The notes beneath the pieces are model-generated. The model did no database searches. It had not been told where the DNA came from and saw only the letters and a list, made by a program, of their open reading frames with translations. 64,000 bases of DNA, from the NCBI GenBank assembly GCA_013388685.1, contig JACAET010000050.1:1-64000 (forward strand). The letters run 5' to 3'. Position 1 is the stretch's first letter; every line of letters starts with the position of its first letter. Below are positions 1 to 7,932 of this stretch, one piece after another. The stretch is from Chloroflexota bacterium. GTDB taxonomy: Bacteria > Chloroflexota > Anaerolineae > Anaerolineales > Villigracilaceae. The translations under genes and the position numbers were made by a program.

Positions 1-1
1 C

Positions 2-427
2 TCGTATGCCGTCAGTCTTTTGATTGCGGCGCTTGTCTTGATCTTTTCGTGGCAGGTATACCTTTTCTGGATGAAAACCAGGAGACCGGTCACCGAAGGT
101 TCCCTGAAACAACTTGCGGATATTGCCCGCTCATCCCTGAAGGATATATCGGCGGGACGCGATTCGGGCGACGTGATCATTCAGTGCTACTATCGCATGA
201 ACGAAATCGTGGCGGATCGGCGCGACCTGCACCGCAAAGACTCCATGACGCCCGCCGAATTCGCTTTGAGGCTTGAACAGGCGGGATTGCCCGGCGATGC
301 GGTTCGGCGGTTGACGCGGCTGTTTGAATCCGTCCGTTACGGGAACCGCCCGTCCGATCAGAAAGCGATCCGTGAAGCCGTGTCTTGCCTGAATTCCATA
401 CTTGTCTATTGCGGAGAGACGATATGA
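2..427 (+). CDS. DUF4129-domain membrane protein, C-terminal part (5' end outside window)
   Basis: The reading frame is open from base 2, so the gene begins upstream of the window; about 141 residues are visible. It starts with a hydrophobic helix (residues SLLIAALVLIFSWQVYLFW) that would anchor it in the membrane. A helical domain follows with the pattern YYRMNEIV...TPAEFALRLEQAGLP...LTRLFESVRYG, which matches the DUF4129 domain often found at the C-terminus of transglutaminase-like or standalone membrane proteins. It overlaps the next gene by 4 nt (ATGA). The position just before MoxR and DUF58 genes is the classic context of this domain. The biochemical role is unknown. Confidence 0.75.
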   Translation, partial: SYAVSLLIAALVLIFSWQVYLFWMKTRRPVTEGSLKQLADIARSSLKDISAGRDSGDVIIQCYYRMNEIVADRRDLHRKDSMTPAEFALRLEQAGLPGDAVRRLTRLFESVRYGNRPSDQKAIREAVSCLNSILVYCGETI

Positions 428-1053
428 GGATTCGCCGCATTTTGATTTTTACAGGCGTCGTCCTCCTTTCAGCCATGCTGGCGTTTCGCCTGAATGGCAT
501 CGTCTACGCGATGATCGTCCTGCCGGCCGCTTATCTGTTGTGGTTGTTAAAGTTATTGTACCTTGCCCTGCCGAGATTGATCTGGTGGAGTCTGCTGATC
601 CTGGCGGTGTTGTACATTTTGATCACCAGTCTCCTGCAGGGCATTCGTCTTCCCGGGCGGGCAAGACCCCCGCTTCGACCGTCCCGGGGAAACGTCGAAA
701 ACCTTGCCGCCTGGGCGGAGAGATCGAAAAAAGGAACATACTTCAAATGGCTGATTGCGAACCGCCTGGGACGGATCGCACATCAGATTCTGCAAAACCG
801 CACAGCGGGAAAACGCCGCTCCTTCTTTGACCCTTTGATGGCTCCCGATTGGACCCCTGCCCCCGGCGTACAGGCGTATCTCGAAGCGGGACTGCAGGGT
901 TCGTTTGCAGATTTTCCCCGGAACAATCCGTTGCGCCGAACATCCCCTGCAACACCCCTGGATCACGATATTATCGAAGTGATCGAATATCTCGAAACGC
1001 AGGTTGATGAAGCAAGAAACGAACCTTCAGCGACCGCGGTAAACGGAGAGTGA
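424..1053 (+). CDS. hypothetical membrane protein of the MoxR/DUF58 cluster
   Basis: A 209-residue protein that I do not recognise as a named family. The start chosen is the ATG overlapping the stop of the preceding gene (ATGA). The N-terminal 70 residues hold two to three hydrophobic segments (ILIFTGVVLLSAMLAF, IVYAMIVLPAAYLLWLL, LIWWSLLILAVLYILI). A basic cytoplasmic-type region follows, containing FKWLIANRLGRIAHQIL, and the protein ends acidic. It lies 1 nt before the moxR start, so it is almost certainly co-transcribed and probably acts with the neighbouring membrane proteins and the MoxR chaperone. That functional link is inference from context only. Confidence 0.7.
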   Translation: MRIRRILIFTGVVLLSAMLAFRLNGIVYAMIVLPAAYLLWLLKLLYLALPRLIWWSLLILAVLYILITSLLQGIRLPGRARPPLRPSRGNVENLAAWAERSKKGTYFKWLIANRLGRIAHQILQNRTAGKRRSFFDPLMAPDWTPAPGVQAYLEAGLQGSFADFPRNNPLRRTSPATPLDHDIIEVIEYLETQVDEARNEPSATAVNGE

Positions 1054-1054
1054 C

Positions 1055-2008
1055 ATGCCAGATGTCGCAAATGTATCGAAGATTGGAAAACAGGTCATTG
1101 CCGAGGTGGAACGCGCAGTGGTTGGAAAACGCACGCTGCTCGAAATGATGATGTCTGCCCTGCTCGCCGGAGGACACATTCTATTGGAGGATTACCCGGG
1201 TTTGGGCAAGACATTGGTGGCGCGCAGTTTTGCAAAAGCGCTCGGATTGCAATTCAAGCGTATTCAGTTTACGCCCGACCTGCTTCCCGGGGATATCACC
1301 GGCGGATATATCTTCAACCGCGCCAAGAACAAATTCGAACTTCGCAAGGGACCCATTTTCGCCAATATTCTCCTCGCCGACGAGATCAACCGCGCCTCGC
1401 CGAAAACCCAGTCGGCGCTGCTGGAGGCGATGCAAGAAGGACAGGTGACCCTTGAAGGCGAAACGCTTCCCTTGCCCGAACCTTTCCTCGTGCTTGCTAC
1501 GCAAAATCCCATCGAATACGAAGGTACCTTTCCCTTGCCCGAAGCGCAACTCGACCGCTTCATGCTGAAACTCAAGGTCGGCTATCCAAACCTTGAGGAG
1601 GAAAAATTGATTCTCCGCAGGCGCCGCGAACGAAAACAGGACGAGGTGATCCTCGGCACGATCACGAAAGCCGGGCAATTGCTCGAACTGCGCGCCGCAG
1701 TCGAAACCGTTCACGTGGACGCCGACCTCGAGGGTTATATCGCCTCGCTGGTCCACGCCACGCGCAAGGATCGCCGGGTGGCTGTGGGTGCAAGCCCGCG
1801 CGGCTCTCTGGCGTTCCTCAAGATGGCGCGCGCCAACGCCGCACTCGACGGACGCGAATACGTCACGCCCGACGATATCAAGCGGTACGCAGTGCCCATT
1901 CTTGCCCACCGCATTATTCTCCAGCCCGAATTTTGGATGGCAAACTCCGTCACCGACGAGGTTATCCGCGATGCCATGGAAAAGACGCCCGTGCCGGTGA
2001 TCAAATGA
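1055..2008 (+). CDS. MoxR family AAA+ ATPase
   Basis: A 317-residue AAA+ ATPase, the usual length for MoxR proteins, which act as chaperones that remodel or activate partner proteins, often von Willebrand or DUF58 partners. Visible motifs are the Walker A region YPGLGKTLVARSFAKAL (about residues 43-59), FTPDLLPGDITGGYIF, and the Walker B and sensor region LLADEINRASPKTQSALLEAM. QEGQVTLEG and TQNPIEYEGTFPLPEAQLDRF follow. The winged lid domain has ASPRGSLAFLKMARANAALDGREYVTPDDI. It sits between the small membrane protein and a DUF58 gene, the standard arrangement. Confidence 0.95.
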   Translation: MPDVANVSKIGKQVIAEVERAVVGKRTLLEMMMSALLAGGHILLEDYPGLGKTLVARSFAKALGLQFKRIQFTPDLLPGDITGGYIFNRAKNKFELRKGPIFANILLADEINRASPKTQSALLEAMQEGQVTLEGETLPLPEPFLVLATQNPIEYEGTFPLPEAQLDRFMLKLKVGYPNLEEEKLILRRRRERKQDEVILGTITKAGQLLELRAAVETVHVDADLEGYIASLVHATRKDRRVAVGASPRGSLAFLKMARANAALDGREYVTPDDIKRYAVPILAHRIILQPEFWMANSVTDEVIRDAMEKTPVPVIK

Positions 2009-2026
2009 ACAAATGGATGGGCGATT

Positions 2027-3307
2027 TTGTCTCGTTCATTATTTCTCGGTTTGTTGATCTATAGCCTGCTGGCGGCGGGTCTCATTGCCGTAAACGGCGG
2101 GATGTTTACGTTGATGATTCCGATGCTGGTTTACCTGCTTGCAGGATTTCTTTTTTCGACGGACGAAATCCGCTTGGAAGCCGCCCGCCGTCTGAGCGCT
2201 GAACGCATCTCGCCTCACGCCGAGACGGTTGTGACCGTGACAATTATCAATCGTGGCGCGTCCTTGGAGGAGGTGTTGATCGAGGATGTTTTGCCGGACG
2301 ACTTGCAAGTCGCCTCGAACCACTGCCGACACCTGATTCGGCTTCCCAGGGATTCCTCTTACACGTTTAGTTATTCGGTGACGGGTCCGCGCGGAGGGTA
2401 TGGATTCGAAAAGGTTCGGGCGACGGTGAAGGATCGTTTGGGCGTGACCAGCCGTGAAGTCCGGCTGGAGGCGAGGGGACAATTGTTCATCTTCCCGCCG
2501 GTGACGCGCCTGCGGCATGTGACGATCCACCCGCGCCGTACGAAAGTCTATGCAGGAACGATTCCCGCGCGGGCGGGAGGCGCGGGGACGGACTTCTTCG
2601 GTGTGAGGGAGTATCAACCGGGGGACGCTCCGCGTTCGATTAACTGGCGCGCCAGCGCGCATAGCGAGGACGCGCTGTATTCGAACGAATTCCAGCAGGA
2701 GCGCGTGTCGGATGTGGGTATTGTGTTGGATGGGCGCATCCGCACGAACGAATTTGCAAAGGGGCATTCGTTGTTCGAGCACTCAGTGCAGGCGGCGGCG
2801 GCGCTGGCAGACGCGTTGCTTTTGCAAGGCAACCGCGTCGGGCTGTTGGTGTACGCCGCGTTCCTTCGCTGGACGTATCCCGGTTATGGAAGAGTGCAGC
2901 GCGAAAGGATTTTATATTCGCTCGCTCACGCAAAGCCGGGCGGCAGTGAAGTATTCTCCGGCCTTGAACACCTGCCGACCCGCCTGTTTCCCCCCGAGTC
3001 GCAGATTATCCTTGTCTCGCCTTTGCATGAAGACGATTGGATGCCGCTGGTGCAATTGCGCGCACAGGGATATCAGGTGTTGGTGGTCAGTCCCGATCCG
3101 GTGAGGTTCGAATTATCGTATTTGCAGAAAACCGGGAATGTGGCTCTTGCGGCGCGCGTACTTCACCTCGAACGGAAACTGTTGCTGCAAAAGGTCCAGC
3201 GTGCGGGTATTCAGGTCCTGGATTGGGATGTGAGCATTCCGTTCGACCTGGCTGTAAAGCGCAAGTTGAGTCGTCCGCCTGCCTGGATGCGGGCAGTGGG
3301 ACGTTAA
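2027..3307 (+). CDS. DUF58 domain-containing protein
   Basis: A 426-residue protein starting at a TTG codon 18 nt after moxR; no ATG exists in frame between the previous stop and this codon. Two N-terminal hydrophobic segments (LFLGLLIYSLLAAGLIAV, FTLMIPMLVYLLAGFLF) are followed by an immunoglobulin-like region. The DUF58 signature comes next: GGAGTDFFGVREYQPGD, then RSINWRASAHSEDALYSNEF. A vWA-like fold follows with VSDVGIVLDGR. Proteins of this family are the usual partner of MoxR ATPases and are thought to link them to envelope processes. The substrate is unknown. Confidence 0.93.
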   Translation: MSRSLFLGLLIYSLLAAGLIAVNGGMFTLMIPMLVYLLAGFLFSTDEIRLEAARRLSAERISPHAETVVTVTIINRGASLEEVLIEDVLPDDLQVASNHCRHLIRLPRDSSYTFSYSVTGPRGGYGFEKVRATVKDRLGVTSREVRLEARGQLFIFPPVTRLRHVTIHPRRTKVYAGTIPARAGGAGTDFFGVREYQPGDAPRSINWRASAHSEDALYSNEFQQERVSDVGIVLDGRIRTNEFAKGHSLFEHSVQAAAALADALLLQGNRVGLLVYAAFLRWTYPGYGRVQRERILYSLAHAKPGGSEVFSGLEHLPTRLFPPESQIILVSPLHEDDWMPLVQLRAQGYQVLVVSPDPVRFELSYLQKTGNVALAARVLHLERKLLLQKVQRAGIQVLDWDVSIPFDLAVKRKLSRPPAWMRAVGR

Positions 3308-3316
3308 CCGCGCTGT

Positions 3317-3865
3317 TTGATCGGGTTGCACGGTTGCGGGTTGCATATTTGGTCATGGGATGAGGTCGAATTGACGATTGTTGCAATGGTCTTGAGCATT
3401 ATCGTCGGGAGTGTTTCCCTGGCGTATGGCTATTTCGAAGCGGGTTTGGACGCGCCTGCGCGCTGGGTGGTATCCATGGGGATGATCTGGCTGCTGGCGC
3501 ATTGGCGAAAACTATATTGGTTTTCATCCTTCGCGTTTTTCCTGATGCTCTTTACGGCGGCGTATGGTGTTTGGATGGAATTGCCCACGGCTTGGATGTT
3601 GCTGGGCGCGCTCGGCGGGTTGTTGGGTTGGGACCTTTCCGATTTTGCCAGACGATTACAATACGCCGCGCCCACAGACGATATTCAAGGCTTGGAGCGG
3701 CGCCACCTTGCTCGGGCGGGAATCGTTGCTCTGCTCGGGGGCGGGCTGGCGTATTTGAGTCTGGTGATCCAGGTCAGGCGGCTGGCGTTCGAGGCGGCGG
3801 TGGGGTTGATCCTGCTAGCGGCATGGGGGGTGACGCGGCTGGTCATGCGGTTGAGGAAATACTAG
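3317..3865 (+). CDS. hypothetical integral membrane protein
   Basis: About 182 residues from a TTG at 3317; the start is uncertain, and a TTG at 3371 or a later ATG would give a shorter protein beginning directly with a membrane helix. Four to five hydrophobic segments are visible (VAMVLSIIVGSVSLAYGYF, LYWFSSFAFFLMLFTAAYGV, AWMLLGALGGLLGW, AGIVALLGGGLAYLSLVI, AAVGLILLAAWGVTRLVM). No catalytic motif is apparent. It follows the DUF58 gene closely and is probably the last gene of this cluster, because a MITE-like repeat and a convergent gene come next. Confidence 0.6.
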   Translation: MIGLHGCGLHIWSWDEVELTIVAMVLSIIVGSVSLAYGYFEAGLDAPARWVVSMGMIWLLAHWRKLYWFSSFAFFLMLFTAAYGVWMELPTAWMLLGALGGLLGWDLSDFARRLQYAAPTDDIQGLERRHLARAGIVALLGGGLAYLSLVIQVRRLAFEAAVGLILLAAWGVTRLVMRLRKY

Positions 3866-3878
3866 GACAGATCAATCA

Positions 3879-3963
3879 GGACTTACGCAAAACTCCCCAA
3901 ATTTGACCGGCGACCACTGACCGCGGTCCATTGATGAAGAAACAAACGCTTCTGTGTAAGTCC
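3879..3963. repeat. MITE-like element with 11-bp terminal inverted repeats
   Basis: The left end reads GGACTTACGCA (3879-3889) and the right end TGTGTAAGTCC (3953-3963). Reverse-complemented, the right end is GGACTTACACA, one mismatch from the left. The 85-bp unit carries no gene. Ends of this type resemble those of some insertion-sequence-derived elements, but no transposase is nearby. From here to 4115 no gene is visible; 4030-4075 holds a short hairpin (CGCAAGGGAGAACGTCCCCTGCG, split here as arms CGCAAGGG and CCCCTGCG). Confidence 0.55.
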
Positions 3964-4115
3964 AATCCATGTCGTTTCACTGTTCGGCATTCCATTGTAT
4001 GTTTTTAGAAATCCATGGGGGCAGTCGGCGTTTTCTTACGCCGCAAGGGAGAACGTCCCCTGCGCGTCGAATGATTCTCAACCGACCGCTTATTTCCTCT
4101 TCCAATTTTTATATC

Positions 4116-5666
4116 TTATTTCCATGAGGGTGAAATTTTCTGCAATTCGGTCAATATCTCTGGAGAAGAAACAAGATCGCGGCGAACGAAGTCACCGGAA
4201 TAGATTTCTACCCCGTATTTCTCGCGGATGTGCAAATCCATGAATTCATAAATGGGTACATACATCGTTCGAAACCGCTGGTCGCCATCCAGGTTAGCCA
4301 TGTAAGCCCACTCCCCATGGATATGTATAAAAGTGGGCAACTCCCGAAAAATGTAATCGTGTAGTGCGTTTTCGTTCCTGCCTATCGTCCGGGAGATCGT
4401 GGGATCCACCAGGCCGCCCAGATCGTATATAGGGATGTTGGGAAAATAATAAAGAGCTCCCCCAACATCGGGAGTAAGAACGGAGATATCCTGTTCCAGG
4501 TTTAGTACGCGACCGTACTCTTCAAACCGATTGAAAGCGGATGCCACGCCCGCCATGGGGACCGTAGGAGCGCGAATAAAGTTGTCGAAACGCGCTTTGA
4601 AAGCTATCCCGTAAGAAAGAAACCACCAAGCGAACAGCAGACCCAATCCGATAGTTTGGGCGTGCTTGTTTGCCGGAATGGCGTTCATGCCGATGGAAAC
4701 GCTCGAAACAATAAATGGATAGGCAAAAAGGAATACCGGGGTGGCGTACCGGTATTCCTCCATCCAATCCTTGAGCAAAATCATATATCCAACAATTGCT
4801 GCGAACAGGAATACGCCGATACTATAGAGCTCTCTTTTAACGGTTCTTTGCCATGCCAGATATAGGATCAAGAGACCGAACAGGATAAGGACAGGGAATA
4901 CAAAGTATTTGCCGCCAAACAAACTGATAAGCAAACCCTCTGATTTGGTTATGGCGTTTGTCAACCATTCACGGCTTAAGAATTGTTCGGATTTAATATA
5001 ATATGGATTGGGGAACAGATCCCCAAAGTAGACGATTCGGAATATTAAATGAAATACGAAAATCGGAACAAATCCTGGCAAATAGTGTGTTGTGTGTTTT
5101 CTGTGAAATAGCGGATAGATGCAACCATAAATTATTCCCTCGGGTCGAGTGAGCGAGATGAACCCCGAAAGTATTCCGGAATATGCGGCTGTTGATCTAC
5201 TCTGCTGTCTTGTGAGCGTGAAGAATAACGTCGCGAGCAGGAACGAATAAAGGGGATTTTCCAATCCTGAAATTGACCAGATGACGAAAGCTGGCTGGCA
5301 GGTCAACCAGCCCACGGCGACTAGAGAATATAAGATGGGCAGCCCCAAATCACAGAGGGTAAGGAAAACCATGCCCATTGCCATGATCGAGAGCCCCTGT
5401 GATAAGGTCTTGACGATTGAGACTATATCAATATTCACCAAAGCAAACACCGACAAAAGAAATACCCAGATGGGGTTTGAATATCCCTCGACAGGTATTT
5501 GCCCGGGTTGAGATACCAAGCCATATCCGCTTCCCAAATTTTTGGCATACGAGAATGATATTCCCGCATCATCCACCAACCACTCGCTGAGAGGAAGCGT
5601 CTGAAAGTAATAGATAGCTGTTATGAGAGCAATAACGCTAATTTGGGATAACCATTTTCTTGCCAT
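4116..5666 (-). CDS. GT-C fold membrane glycosyltransferase-like protein
   Basis: About 516 residues from the ATG at 5666, which has AGGGCAGG before it; a TTG 39 nt upstream is less likely. There are around ten hydrophobic segments. The first periplasmic loop holds WLVDDAGISFSYAKNL and then EGYSNPIWVFLL, a pattern seen in bacterial GT-C enzymes that use lipid-linked sugars (arabinofuranosyl- or mannosyltransferase-like). Later come SGLENPLYSFLLATLFFTL and TRPEGIIYG, also typical. A soluble C-terminal domain follows (PNIPIYDLGGLVDPTI). It probably transfers a sugar to an envelope glycan or protein; donor and acceptor are unknown. The gene is monocistronic, convergent with the MoxR cluster. Confidence 0.75.
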   Translation of the reverse strand: MARKWLSQISVIALITAIYYFQTLPLSEWLVDDAGISFSYAKNLGSGYGLVSQPGQIPVEGYSNPIWVFLLSVFALVNIDIVSIVKTLSQGLSIMAMGMVFLTLCDLGLPILYSLVAVGWLTCQPAFVIWSISGLENPLYSFLLATLFFTLTRQQSRSTAAYSGILSGFISLTRPEGIIYGCIYPLFHRKHTTHYLPGFVPIFVFHLIFRIVYFGDLFPNPYYIKSEQFLSREWLTNAITKSEGLLISLFGGKYFVFPVLILFGLLILYLAWQRTVKRELYSIGVFLFAAIVGYMILLKDWMEEYRYATPVFLFAYPFIVSSVSIGMNAIPANKHAQTIGLGLLFAWWFLSYGIAFKARFDNFIRAPTVPMAGVASAFNRFEEYGRVLNLEQDISVLTPDVGGALYYFPNIPIYDLGGLVDPTISRTIGRNENALHDYIFRELPTFIHIHGEWAYMANLDGDQRFRTMYVPIYEFMDLHIREKYGVEIYSGDFVRRDLVSSPEILTELQKISPSWK

Positions 5667-5719
5667 AAACCTGCCCTTTTGACTGTGGATTGAATGGTAT
5701 TTCAAATCCTGGCAATTAT

Positions 5720-5800
5720 ATAATAGACCTGTTGCAAAAGTGCGCCGGAGGGCGCGCAGTACGCCTTCGCGTAAGAGACGTTCTCCCCTAGCGCTTGCCC
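5720..5800. repeat. MITE-like element, family A, one-ended copy
   Basis: Starts TAATAGACCTGTTGCAAAAG, runs through GCGCCGGAGGGCGCGC and AGTACGCCTTCGCGTAAGAG to GACGTTCTCCCC. Over about 75 nt it matches the reverse complement of the complete copy at 30643-30739. The second terminal repeat is not found, so this copy appears truncated or diverged past about 5800. It lies in the upstream region of the GT-C gene. No coding capacity. Confidence 0.6.
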
Positions 5801-5858
5801 GCCATGCGGAGGATGAGGTTTTGCTCCATGCTACTTAATCATCTTGATTCGGAATCAA

Positions 5859-5887
5859 ACAGGCTCCAGGAATTTCCTGAAGCCTGT
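5859..5887 (-). terminator. hairpin downstream of rex, possible terminator
   Basis: The arms ACAGGCTCCAGGAA and TTCCTGAAGCCTGT pair over 14 bp with a single mismatch and a 1-nt loop. It lies about 20 nt after the rex stop and between two convergent or sequential transcription units. No clean T tract follows on the minus strand (TTTGATTCC), but on the plus strand a CGGCTTTTTT run is close, so its direction of action is unclear. Confidence 0.45.
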
Positions 5888-5906
5888 CTCCGGCTTTTTT
5901 ACTTTT

Positions 5907-6524
5907 CTACAAATAATATGTCATCCTTTGCAAATGGGTGGCGGGATCGATATGCTGGACCTGGACATCCTTTGGCACGCTCAAGTGGATCGGTGCATAA
6001 TTGAGGATCGCCTTGATCCCCGCTTTAACGAGCCGGTCTGCCACCTCCTGCGCGGCGGCAACAGGGACCGTCAGCATGGCGATCTTGATTCTGTTTTGTT
6101 TCACCTTCTCCATCATCGTGTCCATGCTGTAAATCTCCAGGTTGTTCACTTTTTGACCGATTTTCTGCGGATCGTTGTCGAACAGCATGACCACATGAAA
6201 ACCGCGGTTCACGAACCCGTTGTAGCGCGCGAGGGCGTGCCCCATATCGCCGATGCCCACGATGATCACATCCCACACCCGGTTCACCTTCAGAATATCC
6301 TGCAGGCGTTCGATCAGGAACGGCACCGAATACCCCGTTCCCTGTTTGCCGAATTCACCAAACTGGGAAATATCCTTGCGGATTTGCGCGGCGGAAATGC
6401 CGATCATTTCACCCAACTCCTGCGACGATGTATTGTGTATGCCCTTTTCGGCAAGCCGTTGAAGCGCTCGCAGATAAATGGGCAGCCTTCCAATGATGAT
6501 GTCGGGAATTTTTTCAGCGTTCAT
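5907..6524 (-). CDS. rex: redox-sensing transcriptional repressor Rex
   Basis: 205 residues, normal for Rex. The N-terminal winged helix contains RLPIYLRALQRLAEKG, SSQELGEMIGISAAQIRKDI and SQFGEFGKQGTGY, the hallmark DNA-binding region. The Rossmann domain has VIIVGIGDMGHALARY, the NAD(H)-binding GxGxxG, followed by MLFDNDPQKIG. Rex dimers bind promoters of fermentation and respiration genes when NADH is low and release DNA when NADH rises. The start ATG follows GAGGG. I could not see a convincing Rex operator in the adjacent intergenic DNA, so targets are not evident here. Confidence 0.95.
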   Translation of the reverse strand: MNAEKIPDIIIGRLPIYLRALQRLAEKGIHNTSSQELGEMIGISAAQIRKDISQFGEFGKQGTGYSVPFLIERLQDILKVNRVWDVIIVGIGDMGHALARYNGFVNRGFHVVMLFDNDPQKIGQKVNNLEIYSMDTMMEKVKQNRIKIAMLTVPVAAAQEVADRLVKAGIKAILNYAPIHLSVPKDVQVQHIDPATHLQRMTYYL

Positions 6525-6684
6525 GTAGGAATACCCTCGCCGATGTGATATTTCGCATTAACTCTACCATAAATGGATGTTTTGTACAATCAGGCACAAA
6601 TGGGACATTGGTCTCGCTTCTTCCCGGACGGTTGCCCGGCGCCCGCCTCCCATGAACGCGCATCTGGCTGATGGTTTTCCCCCG

Positions 6685-7779
6685 TTATGGACTGACTTGC
6701 AAGGTCAATGTATATTGGGTGTGTGCCAAAAAAACCGAATCCCGATCCGCCGAAATATGAACGAGATTCAATATGCCTGCCGTCACTGAAACCGGCGCGA
6801 GCGGCTGATTGCAGGACACTGCCGTATCCCCGTAGGTCAATTTGACCTGTAACGGATTCGCTCCTGTGCAGTCTATTTGAGCGTAGATCACGGTCGTATA
6901 GGGAATAAATCCGATCCAGTCCTCCGGATCGCCTTCCGGAGAAGAGACATCCCCGCTGTAGATCAGTGCAGTGGTCCCGTTTGGCTCGAACACGACCGAA
7001 ACGAGGGGGGTGTCGGCGGAGTCAAAATCCATCGGTGCAGAGGCCACTGTCGGCGTAGGAGGAAGCGGGGTGTTTGCCGGGGTTCCCGTTCTCACGATTT
7101 CGCCTGTCTCTGCGACGATGGGCAGGGTGTCCACATCCTGCGCCCGCACAAAGGCGGCATTGACCCAGCCTTTTCCATCGGGTCCCCCGGCAAATTCAAT
7201 CTGAAGCCAGGAGCCGTCGCGGTTTTTGCCCGTCAGGCGGATGACATCGTTTGCGTTCAGAAGCCCCAGGGAATTGAAGCCGGTGCCCGGTCCACTGCGG
7301 ACGTTGATCTGTTGGATGACCACCGCGCTCCCGGCAGCCCCCTGCTCTGCGCTTCCAATCACCGGGACCTCGGGCCTGGTCGCCGTCCGAACATATTGCG
7401 CCGTGACCCAGCCTTTGCCGCCGGCGCCCGCCTCGTAAAGAATTTGCCACCAGTTACCGCCCGGGTCCTGCCCGACGATTTGCACGGTGATGCCTGCTGG
7501 AATGATTCCCAGCACCTCGCTGGCGGTGGATGGTTCGGCGCGCACATTCAACTGGGTGGAGGTGACGCCGGCGACGGGAGCAACCGTCGGCGTGGGAGGA
7601 GGCGGAGAGGGCGTCTCAGAGGGGCGCGGGGTGGAGGAGGGGGGGAGCGTGGCGGTGATGAATATGGTCGGGATGGCGGTTGGAAGTTCGGTCTGGATCG
7701 TGATGCGGCATCCGCTGATGAGTGCACAAACCGCCAGAAGCGATAGGAAAGATTTGGTTGGCACGGGATGATTGTACAT
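6685..7779 (-). CDS. lipoprotein with two bacterial SH3 domains
   Basis: 364 residues from the ATG at 7779, preceded in frame by a TTG. The signal peptide ends in the lipobox LISGC. A Thr/Pro linker follows (SSTPRPSETPSPPPPTPT). Two SH3b repeats come next: QLNVRAEPSTASEVLGIIPAG...GKGWVTAQYV and QINVRSGPGTGFNSLGLLNAND...GKGWVNAAFV. After a second Pro-rich linker a C-terminal domain of unknown type begins near SAPMDFDSADTPLVSV. SH3b domains usually bind peptidoglycan or other envelope polymers, so this is probably a surface-anchored binding protein. No enzyme motif is visible. Confidence 0.85.
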   Translation of the reverse strand: MYNHPVPTKSFLSLLAVCALISGCRITIQTELPTAIPTIFITATLPPSSTPRPSETPSPPPPTPTVAPVAGVTSTQLNVRAEPSTASEVLGIIPAGITVQIVGQDPGGNWWQILYEAGAGGKGWVTAQYVRTATRPEVPVIGSAEQGAAGSAVVIQQINVRSGPGTGFNSLGLLNANDVIRLTGKNRDGSWLQIEFAGGPDGKGWVNAAFVRAQDVDTLPIVAETGEIVRTGTPANTPLPPTPTVASAPMDFDSADTPLVSVVFEPNGTTALIYSGDVSSPEGDPEDWIGFIPYTTVIYAQIDCTGANPLQVKLTYGDTAVSCNQPLAPVSVTAGILNLVHISADRDSVFLAHTQYTLTLQVSP

Positions 7780-7805
7780 CAAAACAAAAACCGCCTCTCG
7801 GCGGT
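7780..7805 (-). terminator. rho-independent terminator after tRNA-Arg
   Basis: On the minus strand the hairpin ACCGCCGAGAGGCGGT (7790-7805) is followed by TTTTGTTTTG. It starts a few bases after the tRNA CCA end and just before the lipoprotein start, so it should end the tRNA transcript. Confidence 0.8.
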
Positions 7806-7809
7806 GTTT

Positions 7810-7884
7810 TGGCGCCCCCGCGCAGACTCGAACTGCGCTCTTCGGCTCCGGAGGCCGACGCTCTGTCCACTGAGCTACGGGGGC
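7810..7884 (-). tRNA. tRNA-Arg (anticodon CCG)
   Basis: Read on the minus strand, the acceptor stem GCCCCCG pairs with CGGGGGC. The D-arm contains GCTCAGTGGACAGAGC. The anticodon stem TCGGC/GCCGA closes the loop CTCCGGA, giving anticodon CCG for CGG codons. The T-arm is CGCAG-TTCGAGT-CTGCG. The discriminator is G and the CCA end is encoded. The body is 72 nt plus CCA. All four stems pair without mismatches that I can see. Confidence 0.95.
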
Positions 7885-7908
7885 GGGCAGGGCGATTGTA
7901 TCACCGAG

Positions 7909-7932
7909 CCGGAGACTTCGGAAGTCTCCCGG
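7909..7932 (-). repeat. hairpin directly after prsW stop
   Basis: The arms CCGGAGACTTC and GAAGTCTCCCGG form a near-perfect stem abutting the prsW stop codon. It shares the core GACTTCNGAAGTC with the terminator at 20326-20368. There is no T tract on the minus side, so it may protect or separate the transcript end rather than terminate it. Confidence 0.45.

Noticed and set aside
6525..6684. Rex operator near rex
   Set aside because: No TTGTGAA-type inverted pair with the expected 8-nt spacing was found by eye.
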